A DNA stretch of 44,682 nt from CAYWRZ01 sp964460845 (GCA_964460845.1 CAYWRZ010000022.1:1-44682), one strand, 5' to 3'. Positions 31,998-41,072 are shown, counted from the first letter of the stretch. The notes: generated from the letters alone by a model not told the origin. Numbers and translations: made by a program.

Positions 31998-34115
31998 ATG
32001 AAAAAATCAATCATATCCCGCATTTCGCTGTCGATGATCCTCTCCGTAGCCCTTGTGGCCGGAGCAGGTGCACAGCAGAAAGACAAGCTCGACCGCAGCA
32101 TTCGTCCCAAAGCAGGACCCGCCCCCAAGGTTCAGCTCGGAAAAATCGAATCGTTTACGCTCGAAAACGGCCTGAAAGTGTTTGTAGTGGAAAACCACAA
32201 GCTGCCAAGGGTTTCGTATTCGCTGCGTTTTAACCTTAGCCCTGTACCCGAAGGCGATAAAGCAGGAGCCAGTAACCTCATGGCCGAACTGCTCGGTACC
32301 GCTACCAGCACCCGCACCAAAGACCAAATTAACGAAGAAACCGATTTCATCGGCGCCATATTGAGTCCGTCGGCCGAAGGTGTGTATGCAGCTTCGCTCA
32401 AAAAACACCAGGACAAGCTGCTCACGCTCATGAGCGACGTGCTGCTGAACCCCGTGTTTAAAGAAGAAGAACTGGAAAAAGCGAAAAAACAATTGCTCTC
32501 CGGTTTGGCCGCCAGCAAAAACACATCCGAAAACATGGCCGCCAACATCGAAAAGGTGCTCAATTTCGGGAAAAACCACCCCTACGGAGAAATCACTACG
32601 GAGCAAACTGTAGCCAATATCACGCTCGAAGACTGTAAAAAGTACTACGAGACGTATTTCCGCCCGAACGTGGCTTACTTAGCTATTGTCGGTGACATCA
32701 CCCCCGCCGAAGCCCGTAAATTAGCCGAGCATTATTTCGGTGCATGGAAACGCGGTGAAGTACCCCAGCACAATGTGCCTGCTGTGAAACAGCCCGCCAA
32801 AACACAGGTGGCTTTCGTACCCCGTGCCGGAGCCGTACAATCAAGCATTCGTATCAGCTACCCGGTAGCCCTTACTCCCGGTCACCCCGACCAAATCAAG
32901 GCTCGTGTAATGAACGACCTGCTGGGCGGTGGCTCAAGCGCACGCTTGTTCCGTAACCTGCGCGAGACTTACAACCTGACTTACGGTGCTTATTCAAGGC
33001 TGGAAGCAGACCCCTACGGCGGCTATTTTAAGGCGTATGCCGAAGTACGCACCGTAGGTACCGACAGCGCAGTGAATGAGTTCCTCAAGGAAATTAAGCT
33101 TATGCGTGACGGAAAAGTGAGTCAGGCAGAATTGCAGGGCGTGATCAACAACCTGACCGGCAAATTTGCCATCTCGCTCGAAAATCCCGCTACTGTAGCC
33201 CAATTTGCCATCAACATCGATCGGTACAACCTGCCCAAAGATTATTACGAAACGTACCTGACCAAGCTGGCTGCCGTTACGGTAGAAGATGTAGCTGAAA
33301 TGGCTAATAAATACCTTCGTCCCGAGAACGCGAATATTATCGTAGTCGGCGATCGCGATGCCATTCCCGGTTTTGTCAATGCCTGGAAAGACAAAGGCGC
33401 ACTCAAATTTTACGACCAATACGGTAACGATTTCAACGAAATCAAACCCGCTCCTGCCGGTGTAACCGCCGAAAGCGTGCTGAAAGACTACATTAACGCA
33501 CAGGGCGGAGAAGCCAAAATCCGTAAGATCACTTCGCGCGTGGTGAATATGACGGCCGAGCTGCAAGGTATGAAGCTACAGCTCGTTTCAAAAAGAGTAG
33601 AGCCTAAGAAAAAAGGACTGGCTAAAACGGCCGAGATTATTACCGTAAACGGTATGCTGATGCAGAAGTCGGTGTTTGACGGACAAAAAGCGGCACAGGG
33701 CGGTATGATGGGCGCTAAAGAGCTTAGCGGTGCCGAATTGGAAGCCGCCAAAGAAAATGCCGAACCTTTTGCCGAGCTGCGCTACAAAGAGCTGGGCTAC
33801 ACGCTGAACCTGCTCGGAATTGAGCCGGTCGAAGGAAAAGACGCTTACAAGATCGAGCTTACCAAACCCAACGGTAAAAAGGAGTTTCAGTATTTCGATG
33901 TAGCCGACAAGCTGCTGGTGAAAACCCAAAAAACGGAAGAAAGCCCCGAAGGCAATGTACAAATCATACAATACCTGAGCGACTACCGCGAGGTAAAAGG
34001 GGTGAAAGTACCTTACCGTATCAAAACCGAAGCCGGTCCGCAGGTTATCGATGCGACTGTCACTTCCGTAGAATTTAATGTGAAAATCAGCAACGACGAT
34101 TTCGTCATTAAATAA
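31998..34115 (+). CDS. M16-family non-catalytic subunit with C-terminal LolA-like extension, exported
   Basis: 705 residues from the ATG at 31998 (MKKSIISRIS, signal peptide to AGAGAQ); an ATG four codons upstream is possible. The M16 motif position reads SNLMAELLG in place of HxxEH, so zinc binding is lost. Two M16 lobes run to about residue 470. The last ~220 residues (from SVLKDYINAQGGEAKIRKI) look like an outer-membrane lipoprotein sorting-type beta domain, ending in a VPYRIKTEAG / VEFNVKISNDDF pattern seen in such domains. The extension may hold the pair at the envelope or bind substrate. Co-transcribed with the catalytic subunit; a terminator follows. Confidence 0.9.
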   Translation: MKKSIISRISLSMILSVALVAGAGAQQKDKLDRSIRPKAGPAPKVQLGKIESFTLENGLKVFVVENHKLPRVSYSLRFNLSPVPEGDKAGASNLMAELLGTATSTRTKDQINEETDFIGAILSPSAEGVYAASLKKHQDKLLTLMSDVLLNPVFKEEELEKAKKQLLSGLAASKNTSENMAANIEKVLNFGKNHPYGEITTEQTVANITLEDCKKYYETYFRPNVAYLAIVGDITPAEARKLAEHYFGAWKRGEVPQHNVPAVKQPAKTQVAFVPRAGAVQSSIRISYPVALTPGHPDQIKARVMNDLLGGGSSARLFRNLRETYNLTYGAYSRLEADPYGGYFKAYAEVRTVGTDSAVNEFLKEIKLMRDGKVSQAELQGVINNLTGKFAISLENPATVAQFAINIDRYNLPKDYYETYLTKLAAVTVEDVAEMANKYLRPENANIIVVGDRDAIPGFVNAWKDKGALKFYDQYGNDFNEIKPAPAGVTAESVLKDYINAQGGEAKIRKITSRVVNMTAELQGMKLQLVSKRVEPKKKGLAKTAEIITVNGMLMQKSVFDGQKAAQGGMMGAKELSGAELEAAKENAEPFAELRYKELGYTLNLLGIEPVEGKDAYKIELTKPNGKKEFQYFDVADKLLVKTQKTEESPEGNVQIIQYLSDYREVKGVKVPYRIKTEAGPQVIDATVTSVEFNVKISNDDFVIK

Positions 34116-34142
34116 ATCGCTGTTCTCAGCACCTCTCCTTAC

Positions 34143-34179
34143 GCTGCCTCTTTCCCAAAGAAAGGGGCAGCTTTTTTTT
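34143..34179 (+). terminator. Terminator of the M16 operon
   Basis: Twelve-base arms gctgcctctttc (34143-34154) and gaaaggggcagc (34160-34171) with one G-T pair, followed by T8. Confidence 0.92.
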
Positions 34180-34308
34180 AGCACTGTTCCCTCTTCGCGC
34201 TGCAAACGGCCTGATGCAGGCGCCGCGCCTTTCTGTGAAAGGGTTTCCCACAATTCGGAGCTAATAAAAACCTATGGCTGAAAATTCGCAATTTTGCGGC
34301 CTGTTTTG

Positions 34309-34316
34309 TACTTTCG
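34309..34316 (+). promoter_or_regulatory. Candidate -7 box for aconitase
   Basis: TACTTTCG, one mismatch from TAnnTTTG, 37 nt before the ATG; identical to the octamer before lpdA. Confidence 0.4.
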
Positions 34317-34352
34317 CACGGAAAGAACCCCGAACGCTAAAAAACCTTACAC

Positions 34353-36620
34353 ATGGCCTTTGACCTCGAAATGATTCGCTCCGTCTATGCAGCCCTTCCC
34401 GGCAAAGTAGAAGCGGCGCGTAAGATGCTCGGCAGACCGATGACCCTCACGGAAAAAATTCTTTATGCGCACTTAGCCGAAGCTCTTCCAGAAACACCTT
34501 ACGAAAGAGGAAAATCGTACGTTGATTTTAACCCCGATCGCGTAGCCATGCAGGATGCCACCGCACAGATGGCGCTGCTTCAGTTCATGCAGGCCGGACG
34601 CCCCAAAGTGGCCGTTCCCTCGACCGTGCACTGCGACCATCTTATTACCGCCAAATCGAACGCGCAGGAAGACCTCGACCGCGCCATCAAATCCAATCAG
34701 GAAGTCTATAATTTCCTCTCTTCGGTATCGAACAAATACGGCATCGGCTTCTGGAAGCCCGGAGCGGGAATCATTCACCAGGTAGTGCTCGAAAATTACG
34801 CCTTCCCCGGCGGTATGATGATCGGTACCGACTCGCATACGGTAAATGCAGGCGGATTAGGTATGATCGCTATCGGTGTAGGCGGTGCCGACGCTTGCGA
34901 CGTAATGGCCGGATTAGCATGGGAGCTCAAAATGCCCAAGCTGGTCGGTATCAAGCTGCTGGGCAAGCTCAACGGCTGGACCTCGGCAAAAGACGTAATC
35001 CTGAAAGTAGCTGGTATCATGACCGTAAAAGGCGGTACCGATAAAATCGTGGAATATTTCGGTCCGGGTGCAGAATCGCTTTCCTGTACCGGTAAAGGTA
35101 CTATCTGTAACATGGGTGCCGAAATCGGCGCGACCACCTCTACCTTCGGTTACGATGCTTCGATGGGCCGTTACCTGAGCGCTACCGGACGTGCCGAAGT
35201 AACCGCATTAGCCAACGCAGTGGCCGAACACCTTACCGGAGACCCCGAAGTATATGCCAATCCCGAAGCGTATTTCGACGAAGTGATCGAAATCAACCTT
35301 TCGGAACTGGAGCCGCACCTGAACGGTCCCTTCACCCCCGACCTGGCTACCCCCATTTCAAAAATAAAAGAAGCCGCCGAACAAAACGGCTGGCCGACCC
35401 GTGTCGAAGTAGGGCTTATCGGATCCTGCACCAACTCTTCTTACGAAGATATTTCGCGCGCCGCTTCGCTGGCCCGTCAGGCAGTAGATAAGCAGCTCAA
35501 ATCAAAAGCACAGTTTACCATTACACCCGGCTCGGAACAGGTGCGTTACACCATCGAGCGCGACGGACTTATCGACACTTTCGATAAAATCGGTGCCAAC
35601 GTGTTTGCCAACGCCTGCGGACCCTGCATAGGCATGTGGGATCGCCCCGGTGCCGATAAGCAAGAGAAAAACACCATTGTACACTCCTTTAACCGTAACT
35701 TCTCCAAACGTGCCGACGGCAACCCCAATACTTATGCCTTTGTGGCTTCGCCCGAATTGGTAACCGCACTGGCCATTGCCGGAGACCTTACTTTTAACCC
35801 CCTTACCGATACCCTCGTCAACGAAAAAGGCGAACAGGTAAAGCTCGATGCACCACAAGGACATGAGCTTCCGCTGCAAGGCTTTGCCGTAGAAGATGCG
35901 GGTTACCTCGCCCCTGCCGAAGACGGCTCTTCGGTTCAGGTGCTGGTCGATCCGGAATCGGACCGTCTGCAACTGCTGGCTCCCTTCACCCCCTGGGAAG
36001 GTGTGGATCTCAAAGGGCTGCGCCTGCTGATCCGGGTAAAAGGAAAATGTACCACCGACCATATCTCTATGGCCGGTCCCTGGCTGCGCTACCGCGGTCA
36101 CCTCGACAACATTTCGAACAACATGCTGATTGGTGCCGTCAATTCTTTTAATGACAAAACCGACAACGTGAAAAACCTATTTTCGGGCGAATACGATTCG
36201 GTACCCAAAGTGCAGCGCGATTACAAAGCACGCGGCATTGGATCTATCGTAATCGGCGACGAAAACTACGGAGAGGGATCTTCGCGCGAGCACGCAGCAA
36301 TGGAACCCCGCCACTTAGGTGTACGTGCCGTGTTGGTGAAATCTTTTGCCCGTATCCACGAAACGAACCTCAAAAAGCAGGGAATGCTCGCCCTGACCTT
36401 TATCAACAAAGAAGACTACGACAAGGTTCGTGAAGACGATTCCATCGACATTCTCGGACTGACTACTTTCTCGCCGGGCGTACCCCTTACCCTGGTGCTG
36501 AACCATAGCGACGGAACCAGCGACGAAATCGCCGTGGGCCACAGCTACAATGCACAGCAAATCGAATGGTTCAAAGCCGGAGGAGCGCTTAACATTATAC
36601 GTGCCGGAATCAGCGCATGA
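34353..36620 (+). CDS. acn: Aconitate hydratase
   Basis: 755 residues. Converts citrate to isocitrate in the TCA cycle using a [4Fe-4S] cluster. Cluster ligands are Cys359 in GSCTNSSYED, and Cys422 and Cys425 in ACGPCIG. The swivel domain at the C-terminus holds GDENYGEGSSREHAAMEPRHLG, the substrate-binding loop. Length and domain order match the mitochondrial-type aconitase found in Bacteroidota, unlike the longer AcnA/IRP type. Cytoplasmic, monocistronic, with its own terminator. Confidence 0.96.
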   Translation: MAFDLEMIRSVYAALPGKVEAARKMLGRPMTLTEKILYAHLAEALPETPYERGKSYVDFNPDRVAMQDATAQMALLQFMQAGRPKVAVPSTVHCDHLITAKSNAQEDLDRAIKSNQEVYNFLSSVSNKYGIGFWKPGAGIIHQVVLENYAFPGGMMIGTDSHTVNAGGLGMIAIGVGGADACDVMAGLAWELKMPKLVGIKLLGKLNGWTSAKDVILKVAGIMTVKGGTDKIVEYFGPGAESLSCTGKGTICNMGAEIGATTSTFGYDASMGRYLSATGRAEVTALANAVAEHLTGDPEVYANPEAYFDEVIEINLSELEPHLNGPFTPDLATPISKIKEAAEQNGWPTRVEVGLIGSCTNSSYEDISRAASLARQAVDKQLKSKAQFTITPGSEQVRYTIERDGLIDTFDKIGANVFANACGPCIGMWDRPGADKQEKNTIVHSFNRNFSKRADGNPNTYAFVASPELVTALAIAGDLTFNPLTDTLVNEKGEQVKLDAPQGHELPLQGFAVEDAGYLAPAEDGSSVQVLVDPESDRLQLLAPFTPWEGVDLKGLRLLIRVKGKCTTDHISMAGPWLRYRGHLDNISNNMLIGAVNSFNDKTDNVKNLFSGEYDSVPKVQRDYKARGIGSIVIGDENYGEGSSREHAAMEPRHLGVRAVLVKSFARIHETNLKKQGMLALTFINKEDYDKVREDDSIDILGLTTFSPGVPLTLVLNHSDGTSDEIAVGHSYNAQQIEWFKAGGALNIIRAGISA

Positions 36621-36641
36621 GGTGCTGTTAAAGATTGATGC

Positions 36642-36675
36642 AAAAACGGCCGGGAATTTTCCCGGCCGTTTTTTT
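36642..36675 (+). terminator. Terminator of aconitase
   Basis: Arms aaaaacggccggg (36642-36654) and cccggccgttttt (36661-36673), 6-nt loop, T-run. Confidence 0.92.
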
Positions 36676-36712
36676 ATATGCTAAAAGCTAAGCAGGGGTG
36701 CTGAAAACCTCG

Positions 36713-36720
36713 TATGTTTG
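36713..36720 (+). promoter_or_regulatory. -7 box for the DUF4421 gene; decides the start
   Basis: TATGTTTG, exact match to TAnnTTTG, overlaps the first possible ATG (36714), so the usable start is the ATG at 36738, 18 nt after the box. Confidence 0.5.
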
Positions 36721-36737
36721 CATACGCAATTCGGCTG

Positions 36738-37787
36738 ATGCTCAGATTCTACTATACTTTATTCTGCGTTTTCCTGTGCTTCCAAAGTACAGCACAGCTC
36801 GATACCAATTATGTAGCGAATTACAAAGATCGGCTGGTAATCTCTACTTTTCAGGCTTACCGGTATTACGATTTGGCGCTGGAACAGGCAATCGAAACCG
36901 ACTCTAACGGCTTTTCGGGCATTAACTACATCGCCCGTGGAAACAACATCACAGGCTTCGGTATTGATTACGACAAAATCTCTATCTCTTTCGGATTTCG
37001 CACACCGGGAGTAGAAAATACTTCGGCGCGCACCGGTACTACCCGTACGCGTAATTTTTCATTTTCGCTCAACGCCAAAAAATTCCGTTTCGAAACTTCA
37101 TTTCGCCGCTTCATCGGATTTTACGACAACAACACCGGAAGACGCGATACTTCCTTCAACGAAAGCACGCCTTACGTACAAAATCCGGATATGTTTTCGC
37201 GCAGCATTCGGGTAAAAGCCTTCTATTTTGTCAACAAAAAAAACCGGTATTCTTACGCTTCGGCCTATGCCAATACCGAACGCCAACTGCGCACCGCAGG
37301 CAGTGTGGTACTGACCTCCAATTTCCATAATTTCCTTGCGAAAAGCGACCGGGGGTTTATCCCTGCATCTATACAGGAATATTATGGTGCATGGGGACAA
37401 TGGGATCGCGTCAATGTGTTCGGGCTCTCGTTCAACCCCGGCTATTCGTTTAATCTTGTGATTCTGAAACGTTTTTTCCTGAACCTGACCGTTTCGGTAG
37501 GTGCTGAACTGCAATATCAGCAATTCGGTACCCGCGATGGGAAATCGCTAAACCATTGGAACCTCGCTTTTTCGACAGGCGATATTCGTTCGTCGCTGGG
37601 CTTCAATAACCGCAATTTCTTTATCGCGCTGACCAATATCATCGATCATACAGCCATCAGCAAGTACAACCTGACGTTTAACGCCAAGCTGATTTCGGGC
37701 GGACTTGCCTTGGGTTACCGTTTTCCGTTGAAAGAAAACAAGGTGACCACCGGGCTGAAAGAGAATAAGTATTACCGAATGCTCTGA
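36738..37787 (+). CDS. DUF4421 family exported protein (probable outer-membrane beta-barrel)
   Basis: 349 residues from the ATG at 36738, chosen because the earlier ATG at 36714 lies in the -7 box and because this start gives a clean signal peptide (FLCFQSTAQ). TNYVANYKDRLVIS after the signal peptide is typical of DUF4421. The rest alternates hydrophobic and polar residues in short strands (ISISFGFRT, FSFSLNAKKFRFE, FFLNLTVSVGAELQY), as in small outer-membrane barrels. Function unknown in all members I know. The next gene is convergent, 12 bp away. Confidence 0.87.
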   Translation: MLRFYYTLFCVFLCFQSTAQLDTNYVANYKDRLVISTFQAYRYYDLALEQAIETDSNGFSGINYIARGNNITGFGIDYDKISISFGFRTPGVENTSARTGTTRTRNFSFSLNAKKFRFETSFRRFIGFYDNNTGRRDTSFNESTPYVQNPDMFSRSIRVKAFYFVNKKNRYSYASAYANTERQLRTAGSVVLTSNFHNFLAKSDRGFIPASIQEYYGAWGQWDRVNVFGLSFNPGYSFNLVILKRFFLNLTVSVGAELQYQQFGTRDGKSLNHWNLAFSTGDIRSSLGFNNRNFFIALTNIIDHTAISKYNLTFNAKLISGGLALGYRFPLKENKVTTGLKENKYYRML

Positions 37788-37799
37788 GCTTTTACCGGT

Positions 37800-38354
37800 T
37801 CAGTTGTAATGAAAATTGAGCTCGCCGCGTTTCATCTGATGGTATCTTGCGCTGAGCAGCGCCACTAATTGCCTGAACGTTTCAAAGGCCGCTTCGGTCG
37901 CTTCCGAAATTTCGGATTTTTTCAGTCTTAGCAACAATTTGGAATACAGGCCATTGAGACATATCTCCACATCATTCATCGAAGCCGAATTGCTGCGTTC
38001 CCTAAACTCGCGTATGTTTTCGAGCGCTGCCTCGTAAAGCCGGATATACGCCGGGTCTTTACTTACGTTAAGCAGGGTCGAATGCAGGTAATACAGCTCG
38101 GCCATTATTTCGGTGAGTTCGCTGAGATGCCCCTTTTGTACAATTTTCTCCGATTTCATGGTGAGCACCAGTCGGGCATACCAATCAAGCGCTTCCTTCC
38201 GCAAGGCTTCATCTTCGGGATAATTGGTCCGAACAAGGTTGTATTCGATGGCTTCCATATCGAAACGGAAAGCACGTAGAATATCCTCAAGCTGCCACAT
38301 GTACAAAATGTACTCGGCTATATTTTCCTGCTGCTTCTGACGGGCGTTCAACAT
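37800..38354 (-). CDS. DUF4924 family protein
   Basis: 184 residues, all-helical and without a signal peptide. The N-terminal block (MLNARQKQQENIAEYILYMWQ, as a pattern of RQKQ-x-NIAEYxLYMWQxEDxxRA) is the family signature. Known only from Bacteroidota; no function assigned. It starts 3 bp after the ompH-like gene, so the two are one transcript; a cytoplasmic protein next to a periplasmic chaperone-type protein gives no clear link. Confidence 0.85.
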   Translation of the reverse strand: MLNARQKQQENIAEYILYMWQLEDILRAFRFDMEAIEYNLVRTNYPEDEALRKEALDWYARLVLTMKSEKIVQKGHLSELTEIMAELYYLHSTLLNVSKDPAYIRLYEAALENIREFRERSNSASMNDVEICLNGLYSKLLLRLKKSEISEATEAAFETFRQLVALLSARYHQMKRGELNFHYN

Positions 38355-38357
38355 GAA

Positions 38358-38984
38358 TTAACGGGCTTGCGAACGGGTGTATTCCTCGTTAAGGCGCGAA
38401 AGTATCTCGCCGGTGATGTTGTAGTCCTGACGGCCGTACAGCAATTGCATACCGGCTACATAGCTGAAGATAAAATCATAATTTCCTTCTTCGGCATAAG
38501 CATTGATTACGCCGTAAAGGTTTTGATAAAGCTGCGCATTGATTTCGGCTTCGCGGTTCTGAAGATTACCCAGCAACTGCTGCTCCAATTGGGCATATTC
38601 CTGCGCGAGCTTTGCCACTTCCTCTTGTGCTTTTTGCTGATCCGAAAGGGGCATAAATTGGTAGTTTTTCTCCAACTCCTGCTGGCGTTGCTGCGCTTTG
38701 TTCATTTTATTACGAAGCGTATTGCCAATGTTTTTCTCCTCCTGCTCCATCTCTGCACGCTTGTCGATCAGAAAACGATAATTGCGGTTCAGCGAATCGG
38801 TATCGACATAAGCGATTTTTAACCCGGCACCCGGTAAATGCGGTTTTACGGCCGTACTGTCAGCAGCATTCGCCGCTGTACCCGATGCGGAAGAAGAAGC
38901 GGAAGAGCCGAACACTTTGATAAAAAGCACTACTACGGCAGCCAGTAATACGAAATTAAGAACGAGAGAAAGACGTTGTTGCAT
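38358..38984 (-). CDS. OmpH/Skp-family periplasmic protein
   Basis: 208 residues. An N-terminal membrane anchor or uncleaved signal (LNFVLLAAVVVLFIKVF), an Ala/Ser-rich linker, then IAYVDTDSLNRNYRFL, which is the conserved start of Skp/OmpH domains, and a long Gln/Glu-rich coiled coil (about 80-160). Skp trimers hold unfolded outer-membrane proteins in the periplasm. This copy is anchored in the membrane in place of being freely soluble. It is in the middle of a three-gene operon, 11 bp after the 81-residue protein. Confidence 0.9.
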   Translation of the reverse strand: MQQRLSLVLNFVLLAAVVVLFIKVFGSSASSSASGTAANAADSTAVKPHLPGAGLKIAYVDTDSLNRNYRFLIDKRAEMEQEEKNIGNTLRNKMNKAQQRQQELEKNYQFMPLSDQQKAQEEVAKLAQEYAQLEQQLLGNLQNREAEINAQLYQNLYGVINAYAEEGNYDFIFSYVAGMQLLYGRQDYNITGEILSRLNEEYTRSQAR

Positions 38985-38995
38985 GAGGAGGATAT

Positions 38996-39241
38996 TTAAG
39001 CGTTGAGTTGTTCAAAGGCGGTGGTAAAATCGCTGCGCATGGTCAGAAAACGCTGGATACAGGAATCGATAAATTCGGGTGTAACCAGTTGTTTGACCTG
39101 TTCCAGTCCTTCCACATCGGCTTCATTGATTTTGTAAATCTGCTCATAAGTCGCCGCTTCGAGCTTGATCATGTATTTACCGTTCCACGAAAAAATGGAA
39201 ATTTTCAGGTGCGGATGGGGAATTTCGGCTATAACGCGCAT
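38996..39241 (-). CDS. 81-residue conserved-type small protein of unknown function
   Basis: 81 residues from the ATG at 39241; an ATG at 39286 would add 15 hydrophobic, poorly fitting residues. MRVIAEIPHPHLKISIFSWNGKYMIKLE begins a compact beta part, then a helical part (ATYEQIYKINEADVEGLEQV, TPEFIDSCIQRFL). No family name recalled. First gene of the operon with the OmpH protein and DUF4924; cytoplasmic. A TACCTTTA sequence lies so close to the ATG that it cannot be its promoter. Confidence 0.75.
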   Translation of the reverse strand: MRVIAEIPHPHLKISIFSWNGKYMIKLEAATYEQIYKINEADVEGLEQVKQLVTPEFIDSCIQRFLTMRSDFTTAFEQLNA

Positions 39242-39304
39242 GGCGGTAAAGGTAGTTGATTTTACGAAATACAAAAAAAGGGCCAATCGGGAAAATGACG
39301 GAAC

Positions 39305-39361
39305 CCATTTCTACAAATGGAGAAAATACGTTGGATTGAATACCATAAATTGGTATTTTTA
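39305..39361 (+). promoter_or_regulatory. parDE promoter with two operator-like palindromes
   Basis: Palindromes ccattt-ctac-aaatgg (39305-39320) and aatacca-taaat-tggtatt (39339-39357). TTG at 39331-39333 and TATTTTTA at 39354-39361 (one off TAnnTTTG) are 20 bases apart, so the second palindrome lies between and overlaps the promoter elements. This is what is expected for autorepression by ParD. The -7 box ends 16 nt before the parD ATG. Confidence 0.6.
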
Positions 39362-39376
39362 GTGTAAAAATTTGCC

Positions 39377-39625
39377 ATGGCGAAAAACACCTCAATTTTA
39401 CTGGGCGATTACTTCGATAATTTCATTAACCAGCAGGTCAAAACAGGGCGATTTTCGTCTGCAAGTGAAGTGATTCGTGCGGCTTTACGGATGTTTGAGC
39501 AGGAAGAAATGAAAAAAACCGAACTTATCGGCGAACTTAAAAAAGGAGAAAAGTCAGGATTTGTGAAAGATTTTGACCGTAGCACCTTCCTGAAGAATCT
39601 TCAGAAGAAATATGCAGGGAAATGA
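39377..39625 (+). CDS. parD: ParD-family antitoxin
   Basis: 82 residues. Ribbon-helix-helix N-terminus (MAKNTSILLGDYFDNFI) and the family's SASEVIRAALRMFE block, then a charged C-terminal tail that binds the toxin. ParD binds its own promoter as a dimer; the palindromes immediately upstream are the likely operators. The stop codon overlaps the parE start (ATGA), so antitoxin and toxin translation are coupled, antitoxin first. Confidence 0.95.
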   Translation: MAKNTSILLGDYFDNFINQQVKTGRFSSASEVIRAALRMFEQEEMKKTELIGELKKGEKSGFVKDFDRSTFLKNLQKKYAGK

Positions 39626-39921
39626 CTTATAAAGTAAGTCAGGAAGCTGCGAAAGAGTTAGAAAAAATTTGGCGCTATACACTTGAAACCTGGTCTGCCG
39701 ATCAAGCAAACAGGTATTTGTCTTTACTCTTCCACGAAATTGATTACCTGTGTGTGAAGCCGGAGTCTGGTATAGCTTACAGCCACATTAGAAAAGGTTA
39801 TTTTAAATCAAAAGTAAAATCACACCTCATTTTTTACAAGGTCAACCCGAAAAAGAAGGAATTGGAAATTATCCGAATTCTTCATGAAATGATGGACGTG
39901 GATAGTCATTTAAGTCCCTGA
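39622..39921 (+). CDS. parE: ParE-family toxin (RelE/ParE superfamily)
   Basis: 99 residues. MTYKVSQEAAKELEKIWRYT is the ParE N-terminus; later GYFKSKVKSHLIFYKV and IIRILHEMMDVDSHL complete the domain. ParE toxins usually inhibit DNA gyrase; RelE members cut mRNA at ribosomes. The lack of a cluster of RelE catalytic residues and the DVDSHL end point to ParE. The Gly/Tyr/Arg core is intact, so the toxin should be active. Chromosomal pairs like this are often mobile, but no mobile genes are near. Confidence 0.95.
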   Translation: MTYKVSQEAAKELEKIWRYTLETWSADQANRYLSLLFHEIDYLCVKPESGIAYSHIRKGYFKSKVKSHLIFYKVNPKKKELEIIRILHEMMDVDSHLSP

Positions 39922-39941
39922 TTTCGGCTTGAATTAATCGA

Positions 39942-39975
39942 AAACGCCCCGCAGCACAGGCTACAGGGCGTTTGT
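39942..39975 (-). terminator. Terminator of serC (possibly also of parDE)
   Basis: aaacgccc (39942-39949) and gggcgttt (39966-39973) with further partial pairing in the 16-nt loop; T4 on the minus strand, TTTG on the plus strand. Confidence 0.7.
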
Positions 39976-39998
39976 AAAGAATCAGTATTTTAATACAA

Positions 39999-41072
39999 TC
40001 AGGCGAAGCGGTTTTCGAGCTCACGCATCGCATCGACCAAAGCCTGTACGCTGTCTATCGGCAGCGCATTGTAAATGGAAGCGCGATAGCCGCCCACCGA
40101 ACGGTGACCGGGCAGTCCGCTCAGGCCGGCTTCTTTGGTAAGCTTGTCGAACTCTTCTGCCAGTTCGGGTTTTTGCAAGAGGAAACACACGTTCATGTCG
40201 GAACGATCTTCTTTATCGACGGTACCGTAGAACAGGCTGTTGCGATCAATTTCTCCGTACAGCAGATCGGCCTTGGTGCGGTTCAGCTTTTCTATCCATT
40301 CTACCCCACCGTTGTTTTTGAGCCAGCGCAGGGTAAGCATGGTTACATAAATGGAAAATACGGGAGGTGTATTGTACATGGAACCGTCTTTGATATGCAC
40401 GGCATAGTCGAGCATGCTGAGCTTTTTACGATCCGAACGGCCCACCAGATCTTTGTGGATCATGACCATCGTAGCACCGGCAGGGCCCATGTTTTTCTGC
40501 GCGCCAGCATACACCAGCCCGAAACGGTTCCCGTCCACCTTACGGCTGAAAATATCGGACGACATATCGCAGACCAGCGGCACCTCACTCTGCGGAAATT
40601 CTTTGAGCTGCGTACCGTAAATGGTATTGTTAGACGTAATATGGAAATAGTCGGCATCGGCAGGCACGGCATAGCCTTTGGGGATGTAAGAAAAATTGCG
40701 GTCTTCCGAAGAAGCGACCACTTCTGTTGCTCCCAGCATACGGGCTTCTTTGATGGCTTTGCTGGCCCAAACTCCGGTGTTTAGATAAGCCGCTTTGCCG
40801 TTAGTACGCAACAGATTATAAGGCACCATCGCGAATTGCAGGCTGGCCCCACCGCCCAGGTACAGGACTTCGTACGCATCATCTACCCCGAAATGCTCAC
40901 GGATAAGCTGTTGAGCTTCGTCCATTACCGCTACAAAATCCTTGCTGCGGTGCGAAATTTCGAGCAAAGAAAGATTCAGGTCATTGAAATTGAGACAGGC
41001 CGCTGAAGCCTGTTTCAGCACTTCGGCCGGAAGAATACCGGGACCTGCGCTGAAGTTGTGGATTTTTTTCAT
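39999..41072 (-). CDS. serC: Phosphoserine / phosphohydroxythreonine aminotransferase
   Basis: 357 residues from the ATG at 41072 (MKKIHNFSAGPGILP, the family's usual start; two upstream ATGs add 6 or 21 unlike residues). PLP enzyme of serine synthesis and, in bacteria with the deoxyxylulose-phosphate route, of PLP synthesis. PLP lysine is Lys193 in GAQKNMGPAG. Acts in the cytoplasm as a dimer. Its presence near pdxH (2.5 kb away) fits both roles. A CAATTTTG sequence about 43 nt upstream is one base off the -7 box. Confidence 0.96.
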   Translation of the reverse strand: MKKIHNFSAGPGILPAEVLKQASAACLNFNDLNLSLLEISHRSKDFVAVMDEAQQLIREHFGVDDAYEVLYLGGGASLQFAMVPYNLLRTNGKAAYLNTGVWASKAIKEARMLGATEVVASSEDRNFSYIPKGYAVPADADYFHITSNNTIYGTQLKEFPQSEVPLVCDMSSDIFSRKVDGNRFGLVYAGAQKNMGPAGATMVMIHKDLVGRSDRKKLSMLDYAVHIKDGSMYNTPPVFSIYVTMLTLRWLKNNGGVEWIEKLNRTKADLLYGEIDRNSLFYGTVDKEDRSDMNVCFLLQKPELAEEFDKLTKEAGLSGLPGHRSVGGYRASIYNALPIDSVQALVDAMRELENRFA

